A DNA stretch of 64,000 nt, taken from Shewanella abyssi. Lineage in GTDB: Bacteria > Pseudomonadota > Gammaproteobacteria > Enterobacterales > Shewanellaceae. Positions 27,101 to 36,272 of the stretch are shown in pieces. The notes beneath the pieces were generated by a model, which saw nothing but the letters and a program-made list of their open reading frames with translations, ran no database searches and had not been told where the DNA came from. Positions within the stretch are counted from its first letter, which is position 1; the number at the start of each line of letters is the position of its first letter. A program made the translations under genes and the position numbers. The DNA lies in assembly GCF_023284025.1 (NCBI RefSeq), contig NZ_JAKIKR010000001.1, forward strand, positions 62,001 through 126,000, given 5' to 3'.

Positions 27101-29009
27101 CTGTGTTGCTGTTGGTGACATGGCGGGTGATGTATTTGGTAATGGTATGTTGTTGTCTAAGCACACACGCTTAGTCGCAGCATTTAACCATATGCATATC
27201 TTTATTGACCCAAATCCAGATGCTGCTACTAGCCATGTTGAACGTGAGCGACTATTTGTTTTGCCTCGTTCAAGCTGGGAAGATTACAACGCTGAGTTGA
27301 TCTCAAAAGGCGGCGGTATATTCCTGCGTTCTGCTAAGTCGATTCCATTATCTGCAGAAATGAAGAAGATGTTAGGCACGCAAAAGGCCTCTATGCCCCC
27401 CCTAGAGTTACTCAAAGAACTGCTTAAAATGCAGGTTGATTTGATCTGGAATGGTGGCATTGGAACTTACGTTAAGGCAACAAAAGAAACCCATGCAGAA
27501 GTGGGTGACCGCGCTAACGATGCTATCCGGGTAAACGGCAACGAAGTTAGAGCCAAAATTATTGGTGAAGGTGGCAACTTAGGTTGTACTCAATTGGGTC
27601 GTATTGAATACTGCGCTAATGGTGGCCGTATGAATACCGATTTTGTTGATAATGTTGGTGGTGTTGATTGTTCTGATAACGAAGTCAATATCAAGATTTT
27701 GCTCAATGCGTTAGTCGCTGATGGCGAAATGACCATTAAGCAACGTAACCGTTTGCTGGTTGAGATGACCGACGAAGTCAGTCGTATCGTGCTGCAAGAC
27801 TGTAAAGATCAGACCCGTACTATCTCAGTGACTCAAGTGCGAGGGGCTGAGCAGTTAAAAGAGCAGATCCGTTTTATCCATTATCTTGAAAAAGCGGGTA
27901 AGTTAGACAGAGCACTTGAGTTCTTACCTAATGAAGATGAGCTTGCAGAACGCTTAGTGAATGGTAAGTCGTTGACCCGTCCTGAGCTCTCTGTACTTGT
28001 TGCTTACGCTAAAATGGTACTTAAAGAGCAGTTATTGACGACTGAAATTACTGAAGACAGTTTCTTAAGTCAGTTACTGGTTGCCTATTTCCCTAAGCAA
28101 CTTCAAGAAAAGTACACCGTCAATATGGCTGCACATCCACTGCGCGGCGAAATTATTGCTACTTCGTTAGCCAATGAACTCGTTAATGATATGGGGCTTA
28201 ATTTTGTACAACGTATGCAAGATGAGACAGGTGCCTCAGTAGCAGAAGCCGCTATTTGCTACACTATGGCTCGCGAAGTGTTTGGTTTAGCAGATTTAAC
28301 TCGATCTATTACTGATCTAAATGGCATTATTCCAGCAGTTGTACAGTGCGAAATGCTGCATCAGTTACGACGTAATATTCGTCGTGCTAGCCGTTGGTTC
28401 TTGCGTCATCGTAACCGCAATTTAAATATTGAACAGACAATTGAGTTCTTTAGACCTGTTTTTGATGAACTTAAAGCGAATGTTCATCAATATATGGTTA
28501 ACGATGAAGTTGCAGGCATACGCGCAGAGTCTGATGCACTGATTAAAGAGGGTGTACCAGAAGATGTGGCAATGGTGGTCGCTAACGTAAGTACGCTATT
28601 CTCTGCGTTAGATATTGCACAAATTTGTGATCTTGAAGCCAAATCAGTTCCGTTGGTTGCTGAAACTTACTTTAAGTTAGGCGCGAGCGTTGATCTGCAT
28701 TGGTTCCTTGAGCAAATTAGTGCGCAACCAGTATCGAATCACTGGCAAGCACTGGCAAGAGCAGCATTTAGAGAAGAGCTTGATTGGCAGCAGCGTTCAC
28801 TAAGTTCAGTGGTACTTCGAACTTGTACTGAAAGCTGTGATGCTAGCAAGATCATTTCAGAGTGGATTGAATTGAATCAAGGCTTGTTGGAACGATGGTT
28901 CCATATGCTGGCTGATTTCAAGACTTCGCAAAGCCATGAGTTTGCAAAGTTCTCTGTAGCCCTACGTGAACTTAATCTTTTGATCCTTCATTGTGAAGGT
29001 CAAAAGTAA
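24165..29009 (+). CDS. NAD-specific glutamate dehydrogenase, large (about 180 kDa) type
   Basis: Oxidatively deaminates glutamate to 2-oxoglutarate with NAD, linking amino-acid catabolism to the TCA cycle. The 1614-residue length is that of the large L-180-type GDH. The N-terminal half holds ACT-like regulatory regions. The catalytic region at about 790-1200 has GGLRWSDRREDFRTEVLGL, VPVGAKGGFV (catalytic Lys) and VAVGDMAGDVFGNGML. A C-terminal helical region closes the protein. Start is ATG at 24165 with AAGGAAAC upstream. It is monocistronic, ending at a terminator 17 bases before the pyrD start. Confidence 0.95.
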   Translation: MALKDAMPSVLLENVVNLIHSKVPNSQAKQVEQFATCLYAHMSKDDLNARNDSDLYGAVLSQWNALNRTSVGEGHIRVFNPSQSKHGWESTHSIIEIIQPDMPFLVDSVGMAINRLGITAHMMLHTPMAIERKDGSVIQVSYSADEKADVDKVAVFLIEIDRQSSEADIKALTKEIESIIADVAASVQDWDLMSAKLGETINELVIRPYPGTKEELSEATQFLEYLNNHHFTLLGYRRYDLRKVEGDLELVADKSTSLGLMTKSAKTNTETGLLLSNFSESARKEALDSSLLVLTKSSEKSRVHRPAYVDYIGVKRFDEDGNVVGEDRFIGLYASNLYNRSPREIPLLAEKVQRVLDRSGLTPRSHDYKALMHILETLPRDELIQANVKELARIAHGVLEMQDRDKLKLFVRKDGFGRFLSCLVYVSKDRYNTKLREDTQRILAQHFNSSEDVEFTTYFSESTLARTHYIIKVDNNNMDVDVAAIENNLTEAARSWEDKLGSALISAQGEEIGTSLVKRYVDAFPRSYKEDVLPSSSVVDIQHLEALDDDHKLGMLFYQPQETALKNSKVRLKLFHKDEPIHLSDVLPMLENFGLRVINERPYEVITADGDIYWILDFLMTTQAVASDNLADSQERFQTALSQVWRKELEDDGFNRLVLSTGLTGREVSVLRAYAKYMRQIDSTFSQAYIEETFSSYPQIADLLVKMYIRKFNPKLKTRTLTKFIEQIDLRLDDVSSLDDDRIIRRYLDLINATNRTNFYQVAASGKAKSYISFKFEPALIPEMPKPLPKYEIFVYSPRVEGVHLRGGKVARGGLRWSDRREDFRTEVLGLVKAQQVKNTVIVPVGAKGGFVCKQLPTDGGREAFFAEGQECYRLFIRGLLDISDNIIDGEVVAPDNVVRHDEDDPYLVVAADKGTATFSDIANEIAEEYNFWLGDAFASGGSNGYDHKKMGITARGAWESVKRHFREMGVNCQTTDFSCVAVGDMAGDVFGNGMLLSKHTRLVAAFNHMHIFIDPNPDAATSHVERERLFVLPRSSWEDYNAELISKGGGIFLRSAKSIPLSAEMKKMLGTQKASMPPLELLKELLKMQVDLIWNGGIGTYVKATKETHAEVGDRANDAIRVNGNEVRAKIIGEGGNLGCTQLGRIEYCANGGRMNTDFVDNVGGVDCSDNEVNIKILLNALVADGEMTIKQRNRLLVEMTDEVSRIVLQDCKDQTRTISVTQVRGAEQLKEQIRFIHYLEKAGKLDRALEFLPNEDELAERLVNGKSLTRPELSVLVAYAKMVLKEQLLTTEITEDSFLSQLLVAYFPKQLQEKYTVNMAAHPLRGEIIATSLANELVNDMGLNFVQRMQDETGASVAEAAICYTMAREVFGLADLTRSITDLNGIIPAVVQCEMLHQLRRNIRRASRWFLRHRNRNLNIEQTIEFFRPVFDELKANVHQYMVNDEVAGIRAESDALIKEGVPEDVAMVVANVSTLFSALDIAQICDLEAKSVPLVAETYFKLGASVDLHWFLEQISAQPVSNHWQALARAAFREELDWQQRSLSSVVLRTCTESCDASKIISEWIELNQGLLERWFHMLADFKTSQSHEFAKFSVALRELNLLILHCEGQK

Positions 29010-29026
29010 TCTGATATGAATCGGAG

Positions 29027-29052
29027 GCCCTGGCAAATGCCGGGGCTTTTTT
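29027..29052 (+). terminator. Terminator between glutamate dehydrogenase and pyrD
   Basis: GCCCTGGCA / TGCCGGGGC stem with an AA loop (a larger loop in practice) followed by six T. It lies only 16 bases before the pyrD start, leaving no room for a separate promoter after it. Confidence 0.85.
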
Positions 29053-29068
29053 CGGTCTAGGAGAAAGC

Positions 29069-30088
29069 ATGTTTTATAAAATTGCACAAAAGTTCATGTT
29101 TCAGATGGATCCAGAAGTCGCCCATAATTTAGCGATTGGCAGTTTAAAAGCTACGGGTCACTCGCCGCTAAACTGTTTCTACGCCCAAAAGATTAAACCA
29201 GCCCCAGTGACTATGATGGGACTGACGTTCCCAAATCCAGTCGGATTAGCTGCGGGAATGGATAAAGATGGCGAATGTATTGATGCTTTTTATGCGATGG
29301 GATTTGGTCACATTGAAGTTGGTACGGTGACGCCACGCCCTCAATCTGGTAATGAGCAACCAAGATTGTTTAGAATTAAACCTGCTAAAGCAATTATCAA
29401 TCGTATGGGCTTTAACAATAAAGGTGTCGATAGTTTAGTCGAGAATCTGAAAACGGTAAAATCAGCTGCGATGGTTGGTGTCAATATAGGCAAGAATAAA
29501 GACACACCCGTTGAGCTTGGAAAAGATGATTATCTAATCTGTATGGATAAAGTTTATCCCTATGCAGCCTATATCGCGATAAATATTTCTTCACCAAATA
29601 CACCCGGTTTACGATCGCTACAATATGGTGATCTGCTAGATGATCTTTTAGGATCACTGAAGCAAAAGCAAAAAGATCTTGCCGAAAAACACGGGAAATA
29701 TGTACCGATAGCATTAAAAATCGCACCAGATCTTTCAAGGGAAGAGATTGAAAAGATTGCAGATTCACTTATCCGTAATGAATTTGATGCAGCAATTGCA
29801 ACCAACACCACCTTAACTCGTGATGGTGTCAGTGGATTGCTCAACGCCAATGAAACAGGTGGCTTGAGTGGTAAGCCATTGAATTCATTGTCTACTAAGG
29901 TTATAAAGCAGCTTGCAGATAGCCTCAAAGGTCAAATTCCTATTATTGGGGTTGGTGGCATTAACTGTGCTGAGGATGCTTTAGATAAATTGGATGCTGG
30001 CGCTCAAATGGTACAAATTTATTCTGGTTTTATTTATCAAGGCCCAGAGTTAATAAAAGATATAGTGGAAGCGTATCGTATAAAATAG
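29069..30088 (+). CDS. pyrD: Dihydroorotate dehydrogenase, quinone-linked (class 2)
   Basis: Oxidises dihydroorotate to orotate at the inner membrane, passing electrons to quinone; fourth step of pyrimidine synthesis. The 339 residues match class 2 enzymes, with the short N-terminal amphipathic region ([16 protein letters not shown]). Also visible are the FMN-site [22 protein letters not shown], and [11 protein letters not shown] with the catalytic Ser. Start is ATG at 29069 with AGGAG upstream. The following zapC gene repeats the E. coli pyrD-zapC order. Confidence 0.97.
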   Translation: MFYKIAQKFMFQMDPEVAHNLAIGSLKATGHSPLNCFYAQKIKPAPVTMMGLTFPNPVGLAAGMDKDGECIDAFYAMGFGHIEVGTVTPRPQSGNEQPRLFRIKPAKAIINRMGFNNKGVDSLVENLKTVKSAAMVGVNIGKNKDTPVELGKDDYLICMDKVYPYAAYIAINISSPNTPGLRSLQYGDLLDDLLGSLKQKQKDLAEKHGKYVPIALKIAPDLSREEIEKIADSLIRNEFDAAIATNTTLTRDGVSGLLNANETGGLSGKPLNSLSTKVIKQLADSLKGQIPIIGVGGINCAEDALDKLDAGAQMVQIYSGFIYQGPELIKDIVEAYRIK

Positions 30089-30123
30089 CAGCGTTGCGGT
30101 CGTAAGTTAATATATCACTCATG

Positions 30124-30172
30124 AAAACGATCATTTAGATCTGCTGATAGATCTGAATGATCGTTTTTTTGT
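30124..30172 (+). terminator. Terminator of pyrD
   Basis: Very long stem, AAACGATCATTTAGATCT / AGATCTGAATGATCGTTT with one mismatch, followed by seven T. Confidence 0.95.
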
Positions 30173-30264
30173 TTTATATGATCGTAAATTTCGTTTTAAA
30201 TTTATTTTGATATTGATGAAATTATCATCTATTATCCACTTGTATCTAAATAAAGGTAAACGTT

Positions 30265-30798
30265 ATGTTATTAATGCCAACAAGGGAATGGCAATGGGGA
30301 TATAATGAAACATACGGTGTATTAACTGTTTCGTTAGGCAGTGATATGGAATTTCTATCACCATATAAGTTAAAATCCCTAATACCTGATGCCAAAATTA
30401 AAACTGAGTTTAGCGTTGAACACGCTAAATTCTATATTGCTTTGGTTGATCGTTTATCAAAAACACTCTCACTCAACGATGCACTTATTGTCCAAATAGC
30501 ATTAAATGCTACCGCTGGACATTTTTTATTAAAACCCCAAATGCCTAAGTCTTGGTTTTTCGAAGTGTCACACGAATGTGTGTATAGCGATATCGGCAAG
30601 ATTTTCCAGTTGAGAACCTGTGAGCATACTGTACCGGCAATGGTTATTGAATCCGGATTACAAGCATCATTGGTGATGATCTTGTCTCAAGAGTGTCGTT
30701 TAACAGATTCCAAAACGTTAACTCAATTTGAAACAATTAAAGTCATGCATAATCGTTTGGCGCCTTTGGCAGTTGAGAGACAAATAAACGTGGCTTAA
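30265..30798 (+). CDS. zapC: Cell division protein ZapC
   Basis: FtsZ-ring-associated protein that promotes Z-ring bundling in the cytosol. The 177-residue protein has the ZapC hallmark LKPQMPKSWFF (about residues 90-100). It also has a conserved VIESG near 133 and a C-terminal IKVMHNRLAP, as in E. coli ZapC. Start is ATG at 30265 (MLLMPTREWQWGYNE); an ATG three codons later is also possible. It lies directly after pyrD, its usual neighbour, and before a terminator shared with the convergent cyclophilin gene. Confidence 0.9.
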   Translation: MLLMPTREWQWGYNETYGVLTVSLGSDMEFLSPYKLKSLIPDAKIKTEFSVEHAKFYIALVDRLSKTLSLNDALIVQIALNATAGHFLLKPQMPKSWFFEVSHECVYSDIGKIFQLRTCEHTVPAMVIESGLQASLVMILSQECRLTDSKTLTQFETIKVMHNRLAPLAVERQINVA

Positions 30799-30851
30799 TC
30801 AGCATTGAGTTATTTGCGACAACAACCATTCTTCTTTGATATCGAATCAAT

Positions 30852-30895
30852 AAAAAAACCGGGAGCTGATATTAGTCAACTCTCGGTTTTATTAT
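30852..30895. terminator. Bidirectional terminator between zapC and the cyclophilin gene
   Basis: AAAACCGGGAG / CTCTCGGTTTT stem, with an A-run on the left and T-rich sequence on the right. Confidence 0.85.
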
Positions 30896-30933
30896 TGTTA
30901 AAGCTAAGCAACTTTAAATCGGTTATTCACCTA

Positions 30934-31530
30934 TTAACTTGTCGTGCAGCTAACTTCGGCAACAGTATCAATAGTAATTTCGTCGACCGGAACATCATTT
31001 ACAAGAGTAGGTACAATACTGATTTGATCCGCGATATCCATACCACTAATGACTTTACCAAATACCGCATAACCTGCAGTTGAATCCGACGCATCTAGGT
31101 GTGGGTTATCTAATACATTGATAAAAAATTGCGCTGTGGCTGAGTCAGGGTTATCAGTACGCGCCATTGCAATGGTGCCGCGCTTATTACTGATCCCGAC
31201 ACTCGCTTCGTTAATGATGGGGTCATTGGTCGGTTTAAAAACAAGCCCGGTGGTGAAGCCGCCACCTTGGATCATGAAGTTGTTGATGGTTCGATGGAAA
31301 AGAGTGGCATCGTAAAACCCTGAGTCAACATAGTCCTTAAAATTGAGTCCCGTAGCCGGCGTATTGGTTAGATCAATGGCGAGCGTCATATCGCCTTTAT
31401 TTGTCGACATCAAATAACACACATCAGCTTTTAAGGCGGGTACGACCTTAGGAGGCTCTGGTGTATCTGAACTATCTGAGCCACAAGCGGTAATAGTGAG
31501 ACAGGCTAATAGTGGGAGCATCTTGTTCAT
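30934..31530 (-). CDS. Cyclophilin-type peptidyl-prolyl isomerase, probable lipoprotein
   Basis: Catalyses cis-trans isomerisation at proline during envelope protein folding. The 198-residue product starts with a lipoprotein signal, MNKMLPLLACLTITAC, in which ITAC fits a lipobox, followed by GSDSSDTPEPP as a flexible tether. The cyclophilin domain (about 35-190) has FHRTINNFMIQGGGF and ATAQFFINVLDN, with the catalytic Arg in FHR and the QFFIN motif. The residue after the lipidated Cys is Gly, so outer-membrane sorting is likely. It is a single gene convergent with zapC. Confidence 0.88.
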   Translation of the reverse strand: MNKMLPLLACLTITACGSDSSDTPEPPKVVPALKADVCYLMSTNKGDMTLAIDLTNTPATGLNFKDYVDSGFYDATLFHRTINNFMIQGGGFTTGLVFKPTNDPIINEASVGISNKRGTIAMARTDNPDSATAQFFINVLDNPHLDASDSTAGYAVFGKVISGMDIADQISIVPTLVNDVPVDEITIDTVAEVSCTTS

Positions 31531-31966
31531 ATTTGGACCTTATTATAATGTTGGTAATTCAGATCAACGTTGAGAATTAATTTTGCTGAAATTTTGTAGC
31601 GACATTGTAGCGTTAATGTATTTTTAGTGCAGTGTACATGCTGAAAGATTGTGATCAAGAGAGGAGAGGGTAAAGTTACAAAATGTCGCATTTTTAATAA
31701 CTTAAACTGTGTGATTAACCAGCGTAAACAGGCAGTAGTGCAAACAAATTGAGTACTGACTGATGTTTAGCTAACGTCTTGTCACAAGCAAAATAAACCA
31801 CTGAGTTGCCGTTAGCCCTAACAAAGTGGATACACAAATTAGATAAAACATCGTACTTTTATTATACCATTTAGAATATATCGACTTTAAGCTAAGATCT
31901 TTTTATCATTTAGTGGCGCTTACGGGTATAATCACTAACTAATTTTTATTCAGTGTCTATCTATCG
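31531..31966. other. Intergenic region between the cyclophilin gene and rlmL
   Basis: 436 bases without a coding frame. It must hold the divergent promoters. The only clear element is a rlmL-proximal promoter at about 31903-31932. The remainder is AT-rich with no repeat or strong hairpin that I can see. Confidence 0.6.
31903..31932 (+). promoter_or_regulatory. Candidate sigma-70 promoter of rlmL
   Basis: TTATCA (31903-31908), 18-base spacer, perfect TATAAT (31927-31932), placing the start about 30 bases upstream of the rlmL ATG. Confidence 0.6.
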
Positions 31967-34102
31967 ATGTTAAATTTTTTTGCTGCTGCTCCTCGGGGCT
32001 ACGAATACGCGTTATCGCTTGAATTAGCGGAGCTTGGCGCTTCAGATATCAAAGAAAGTGTTGCGGGGGTTTATTTTACTGCTTCGCTAGAACTTGGTTA
32101 TCGGATCACCTTGTGGTCGAGACTAGCCAGCAGAATCATTTTAGTGATCTATAAAGGTCCCTGTGAGTCGCCTGAGCAATTATATAATGCTGCTTATGGT
32201 ATTGATTGGCAGATGCAGTTCTCTAATCGCAGTACTTTCAGTGTTGATTTTCATGGCATGGGTGGTTTTATTAATAACACCCAATTTGGTGCTTTGAAGA
32301 TTAAAGATGCGATTGTTGACCGCTTTCGAGATGATGACTTTTCTCGGCCGAATGTTGAAAAAATTGATGCAGACTACAAAATTGATGCACATTACCGCCG
32401 TGGTGAAATTACCTTAGGGATCAATTTTTCTGGTCCTGCATTGCACAAACGTGGTTACCGTTCAACAACGGGTGAAGCACCGCTGAAAGAGAACTTAGCC
32501 GCGAATATGCTGGTTCGTAGTGGCTGGAAAAAGTCACCCGTGACCATTCTTGACCCTTTCTGTGGTAGTGGAACCATACTGATTGAAGCAGCTATGTTAG
32601 CTTGTGATATTGCCCCAGGCATACACAGAGAGCGCTTTGGTTTTGAAAAGTGGTTACCCCACAACGACAAAGTATGGCAAGAGCTGTTAGATGAAGCCCA
32701 TGCTAGAGCATCTCTTGGTAAATCACGCTGTAAAGTTAAGTTTTATGGTTCTGATATTGATTCGAGAATTGTAGCTCTCGCTAAGCGCAACGCCGAAAAT
32801 GCTGGAGTATTAGAGTTTATTGATTTTAGTGTGGGTGATGCGCTTAATATTACAGTGCCAGCATCGAGCGGTTATCTAATATCTAACCCTCCTTACGGGG
32901 AAAGACTCGGTAATGTGACCTCTCTATTGCAGCTGTATTACCAACTCGGTGATAAATTTAAAGCTGAATTTGGCGGTTGGAACTTAGCCATTCTTAATAG
33001 TGATGTTGAACTGCTATCTGCATTAAAGCTTAAAGCTGATAAACAGATGAAGATGAATAACGGCGCATTAGAGTGTGCTTTCAATCTTTATACTGTCCAC
33101 GCAGAGAACACTCGTAGAGTCGATCCTGCCACGATTAAACGCGATGGTGATGTTAGTGACATTGCGGTGCCTTTTGCTAATCGTGTTAAAAAGAACTTCA
33201 AGCAGTTACAAAAGTGGGCCAAAAAAGAGGGTATTGATAGTTACCGTCTGTATGATGCCGACATACCTGAATACAATGTGGCTATTGATAAATACCTAGA
33301 TTACGTAGTGATTTATGAGTACGCAGCGCCTTCTGAAATTCCAGAATCTGTTTCTAAGCGTCGTCTAACGGACGTGCTTATTGCTCTACCACATGCGATA
33401 GGTATCGATCCCAATAATATTGTGTTGAAAACCCGTGAGCGTAAAAAGGGCATTTCACAATACGAAAAGATGAACACGAATAAACTTGAGTTGATCACCA
33501 CCGAGTATGGCGCCAAATTTAAGCTCAATCTGAAAGAGTATCTTGATACCGGCTTATTTTTAGACCACCGCTTAACGCGTAAGCTAGTGGGTGAAAAGTC
33601 TAAAGGCCGCAGTGTGTGTAATCTGTTTGCTTACACCGGAACCGCCTCGGTTCATGCCGCAATGGGCGGTGCAACGTCGGTAACCACTGTTGATATGTCA
33701 AATACTTATATTAACTGGGCGAAAGAGAACTTTGCGCTTAATGGCTTGAATGATGACAAGTATCAGTTTGTGCAAGCGAACTGTTTGCAGTGGATTAAGC
33801 GTACTCACGACCGATTCGACCTTATTTTTGTCGATCCACCTACCTTTTCAAACTCAAAGCGCATGGAAGACTCATTCGATGTGCTGCGTGATCACGTGCC
33901 ATTATTAAGTAACCTAATTAAGATACTTAATCCTGGTGGGGAGATTGTTTTCTCGAACAATAAGCGCAAATTCAAGATGGAAATTGCGGATTTAGAAGCA
34001 GCTGGTATGGTTATTAAAAATATTGATAACCAGACGCTACCGCTTGATTTTAAACGTAATCCTCAAATCCATAATACCTGGCTTATTACGCATGCCGAGT
34101 AA
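31967..34102 (+). CDS. rlmL: Bifunctional 23S rRNA methyltransferase RlmKL (m2G2445 and m7G2069)
   Basis: Two fused methyltransferases acting on helix 74 of 23S rRNA. The 711-residue protein begins with a THUMP domain (about 45-155). The RlmL half follows ([14 protein letters not shown] near 192, [11 protein letters not shown] near 306), then the RlmK half ([16 protein letters not shown] near 548, [13 protein letters not shown] near 622). Domain order and length match E. coli. Start is ATG at 31967 ([14 protein letters not shown]). The glutaredoxin-like gene begins inside its last codons and uup follows, so the three form an operon. Confidence 0.96.
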   Translation: MLNFFAAAPRGYEYALSLELAELGASDIKESVAGVYFTASLELGYRITLWSRLASRIILVIYKGPCESPEQLYNAAYGIDWQMQFSNRSTFSVDFHGMGGFINNTQFGALKIKDAIVDRFRDDDFSRPNVEKIDADYKIDAHYRRGEITLGINFSGPALHKRGYRSTTGEAPLKENLAANMLVRSGWKKSPVTILDPFCGSGTILIEAAMLACDIAPGIHRERFGFEKWLPHNDKVWQELLDEAHARASLGKSRCKVKFYGSDIDSRIVALAKRNAENAGVLEFIDFSVGDALNITVPASSGYLISNPPYGERLGNVTSLLQLYYQLGDKFKAEFGGWNLAILNSDVELLSALKLKADKQMKMNNGALECAFNLYTVHAENTRRVDPATIKRDGDVSDIAVPFANRVKKNFKQLQKWAKKEGIDSYRLYDADIPEYNVAIDKYLDYVVIYEYAAPSEIPESVSKRRLTDVLIALPHAIGIDPNNIVLKTRERKKGISQYEKMNTNKLELITTEYGAKFKLNLKEYLDTGLFLDHRLTRKLVGEKSKGRSVCNLFAYTGTASVHAAMGGATSVTTVDMSNTYINWAKENFALNGLNDDKYQFVQANCLQWIKRTHDRFDLIFVDPPTFSNSKRMEDSFDVLRDHVPLLSNLIKILNPGGEIVFSNNKRKFKMEIADLEAAGMVIKNIDNQTLPLDFKRNPQIHNTWLITHAE

Positions 34103-34331
34103 GGCCAGTGCCATTATTTTATATCACACCGAGGCTTGCCATCTGTGTGAACTTGCAGCAGGGTTACTTCAACAAATACAAGTAACCTTTGTTGCCCAAG
34201 ATATTTGCGATAACGAGCAATTAGCTGAAGATTACGGCACTCGCATTCCTGTTATTAAAAAGACAGCGTGCAATAGTGAACTAAGTTGGCCATTTGACCT
34301 CGAAGCATTAGAAGAATTTTTAGGAGCGTAA
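34092..34331 (+). CDS. Glutaredoxin-like protein (DUF836 family)
   Basis: A 79-residue thioredoxin-fold protein. Start is ATG at 34092, overlapping the rlmL end by 11 bases; a longer frame inside rlmL has no homology. The redox-like motif is CHLC (in [16 protein letters not shown]), followed by the cis-Pro segment TRIPVI, so the fold is credible. CxxC in this family resembles glutaredoxins but the substrate is unknown. It ends one base before the uup start codon, and its last codons supply uup's ribosome-binding site. Confidence 0.88.
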   Translation: MPSKASAIILYHTEACHLCELAAGLLQQIQVTFVAQDICDNEQLAEDYGTRIPVIKKTACNSELSWPFDLEALEEFLGA

Positions 34332-34332
34332 G

Positions 34333-36243
34333 TTGAGTTTAGTACGTATAAATAACGGCTCTTTAGCCTATGGTTATACCCCGTTATTGCAAAAAGCTGA
34401 TTTCACGATTGAACCCGGTGAACGTGTTTGTATTGTAGGCCGAAATGGTACTGGTAAATCCAGTCTTATGAAGGTACTTAGTGGCGATGTACTGCTTGAC
34501 GAAGGTGAATTTAATATTGCTACCGACGTCAAAGTCAGTCGCTTACAGCAAGATCCACCTAAAGCAGAGCAGGGAACTGTTTATGCTTATATAGCCGCAG
34601 GCTTGAAAGAGGTGGGTGAAAAACTGGAGCGTTACCACCAGTTATCTCATGATGTTGCTACGGCGTCGATGGATGATATGAACCGCATGCTGAAGCAGAT
34701 GGAAAGGCTTCAAGGTGATATTGACCATTTAAACGGTTGGCAGTTAGACAGTCGTATTAACCAAAACTGCGAACTATTAGGCTTAGATCCTGATGCTGCA
34801 TTGTCAGAATTATCCGGTGGTTGGCAACGTAAGGTCGCTTTAGCGCGCTCATTGGTGAGCGATCCGGATCTATTATTACTCGACGAACCCACTAACCATC
34901 TCGATATTGATACCATTGAATGGTTGGAGAAGTTTTTACTGAGCTACCGTGGCGCTATCGTTTTCATCAGTCACGATAGAGGCTTTATCGATAGAATGGC
35001 GACGCGTATCGTTGATCTTGACCGCGGTATCGCAACATCTTGGCCGGGGAGTTACCAAGCTTACCTAACGGGTAAAGCTGAATGGTTGCGGGTTGAGGCA
35101 GAGCAGAATGCGCTCTTTGATAAAAAGTTAGCAGAAGAAGAGGTGTGGATCCGCCAAGGGGTAAAAGCCCGTCGAACTCGAAATGAAGGACGCGTACGCG
35201 CACTTAAAGACCTTCGAGTTGAACGTATGGCACGGCTTAACCGCCAAGGTGGCGCAAAGATGGCCGTCGCGGATACCGACCGTTCTGGCAAACTGGTGTT
35301 TGACATTGAGAACCTAGAGTACAACCTTCCTGATAAAAATTTGGTTAAGAACTTTAATACCACCGTCATGCGCGGCGATAGAATTGCACTTATCGGTCCT
35401 AACGGTTGTGGTAAATCAACCTTAGTTAAACTGCTCATTGGCCAGTTAGAAGCGCAGTCAGGCACGGTGAAAGTGGGTACTAAGCTCGAAATCGCTTATT
35501 TTGACCAATATCGTGAAGCACTTGATCCAGAGAAAACAGTTGAAGAGAATGTCGGTGAGGGCAAGAAAACCGTCACTATCAATGGTCAAGACAGACATAT
35601 TCTGAGCTACTTGCAGGATTTTCTATTTTCACCTATGCGAGCACGTACACCGGTTAAAGCCTTGTCTGGTGGTGAAAAAAATCGCCTATTACTTGCTCGC
35701 TTGTTGCTTCGCCCTGCAAATCTTATTATTCTCGATGAACCAACAAACGATCTCGATATCGAAACGTTAGAGTTGCTTGAATCTTTACTGGCTGACTATA
35801 AAGGGACCTTGCTACTGGTCAGCCACGATAGAGCATTTATAGATAACACGGTAACGAGCAGTTGGTGGTTTACGGGTAATGGCGGTTGGAGCGAATATGT
35901 TGGTGGTTACCAAGATGCCGTATCTCAGGGAGCTAAATTTTATTCTGAGGAACCTCAGGAGATAAAGAATGTCCAACCTGCAGTTGCTGAGAAAAAGCCA
36001 GTAGAAGTCGTGAAACCGGTAAAAAAATTATCGTTTAAATTACAACGAGAATTAGCGTCATTACCTGCAATGATGGAACAGTTAGAGCAGGAACTTGAGG
36101 CATTACAAAGTATCATTAGTGGCCCTGATTTTTATGCTCAGGAGCAAAAAACGGTAAATGAGAAGCTAAAGACTTTGTCCGATAAGGAAGGTCTACTAGA
36201 GAGTTACTTCGAGCGATGGGAAGAGCTCGAATCATTGAAGTAA
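34333..36243 (+). CDS. uup: ABC-F ATPase Uup
   Basis: Cytosolic ABC-F protein linked to ribosome function and to transposon/replication-intermediate stability. The 636-residue product has two ATPase domains. Walker A sequences are GRNGTGKSS and GPNGCGKST, signatures are LSGGWQRKVALA and LSGGEKNRLLLA, and Walker B segments are LLLDEPTNHLD and IILDEPTNDLD. A C-terminal coiled coil (about 560-636), probably DNA-binding, completes the Uup pattern. Start is TTG at 34333 with AGGAG six bases upstream. It is translationally close-coupled to the preceding gene. Confidence 0.95.
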   Translation: MSLVRINNGSLAYGYTPLLQKADFTIEPGERVCIVGRNGTGKSSLMKVLSGDVLLDEGEFNIATDVKVSRLQQDPPKAEQGTVYAYIAAGLKEVGEKLERYHQLSHDVATASMDDMNRMLKQMERLQGDIDHLNGWQLDSRINQNCELLGLDPDAALSELSGGWQRKVALARSLVSDPDLLLLDEPTNHLDIDTIEWLEKFLLSYRGAIVFISHDRGFIDRMATRIVDLDRGIATSWPGSYQAYLTGKAEWLRVEAEQNALFDKKLAEEEVWIRQGVKARRTRNEGRVRALKDLRVERMARLNRQGGAKMAVADTDRSGKLVFDIENLEYNLPDKNLVKNFNTTVMRGDRIALIGPNGCGKSTLVKLLIGQLEAQSGTVKVGTKLEIAYFDQYREALDPEKTVEENVGEGKKTVTINGQDRHILSYLQDFLFSPMRARTPVKALSGGEKNRLLLARLLLRPANLIILDEPTNDLDIETLELLESLLADYKGTLLLVSHDRAFIDNTVTSSWWFTGNGGWSEYVGGYQDAVSQGAKFYSEEPQEIKNVQPAVAEKKPVEVVKPVKKLSFKLQRELASLPAMMEQLEQELEALQSIISGPDFYAQEQKTVNEKLKTLSDKEGLLESYFERWEELESLK

Positions 36244-36272
36244 GCTAAAAATAAAAAATGGGAAGTGAGTTC

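Noticed and set aside
30805-31083. 92-codon + frame after zapC
   Set aside because: It runs through the bidirectional terminator and antisense to the cyclophilin gene; not credible.
34985-35465. Overlapping - strand frames inside uup (72 and 134 codons)
   Set aside because: Antisense to the ATPase domains of uup, whose motifs are all intact.
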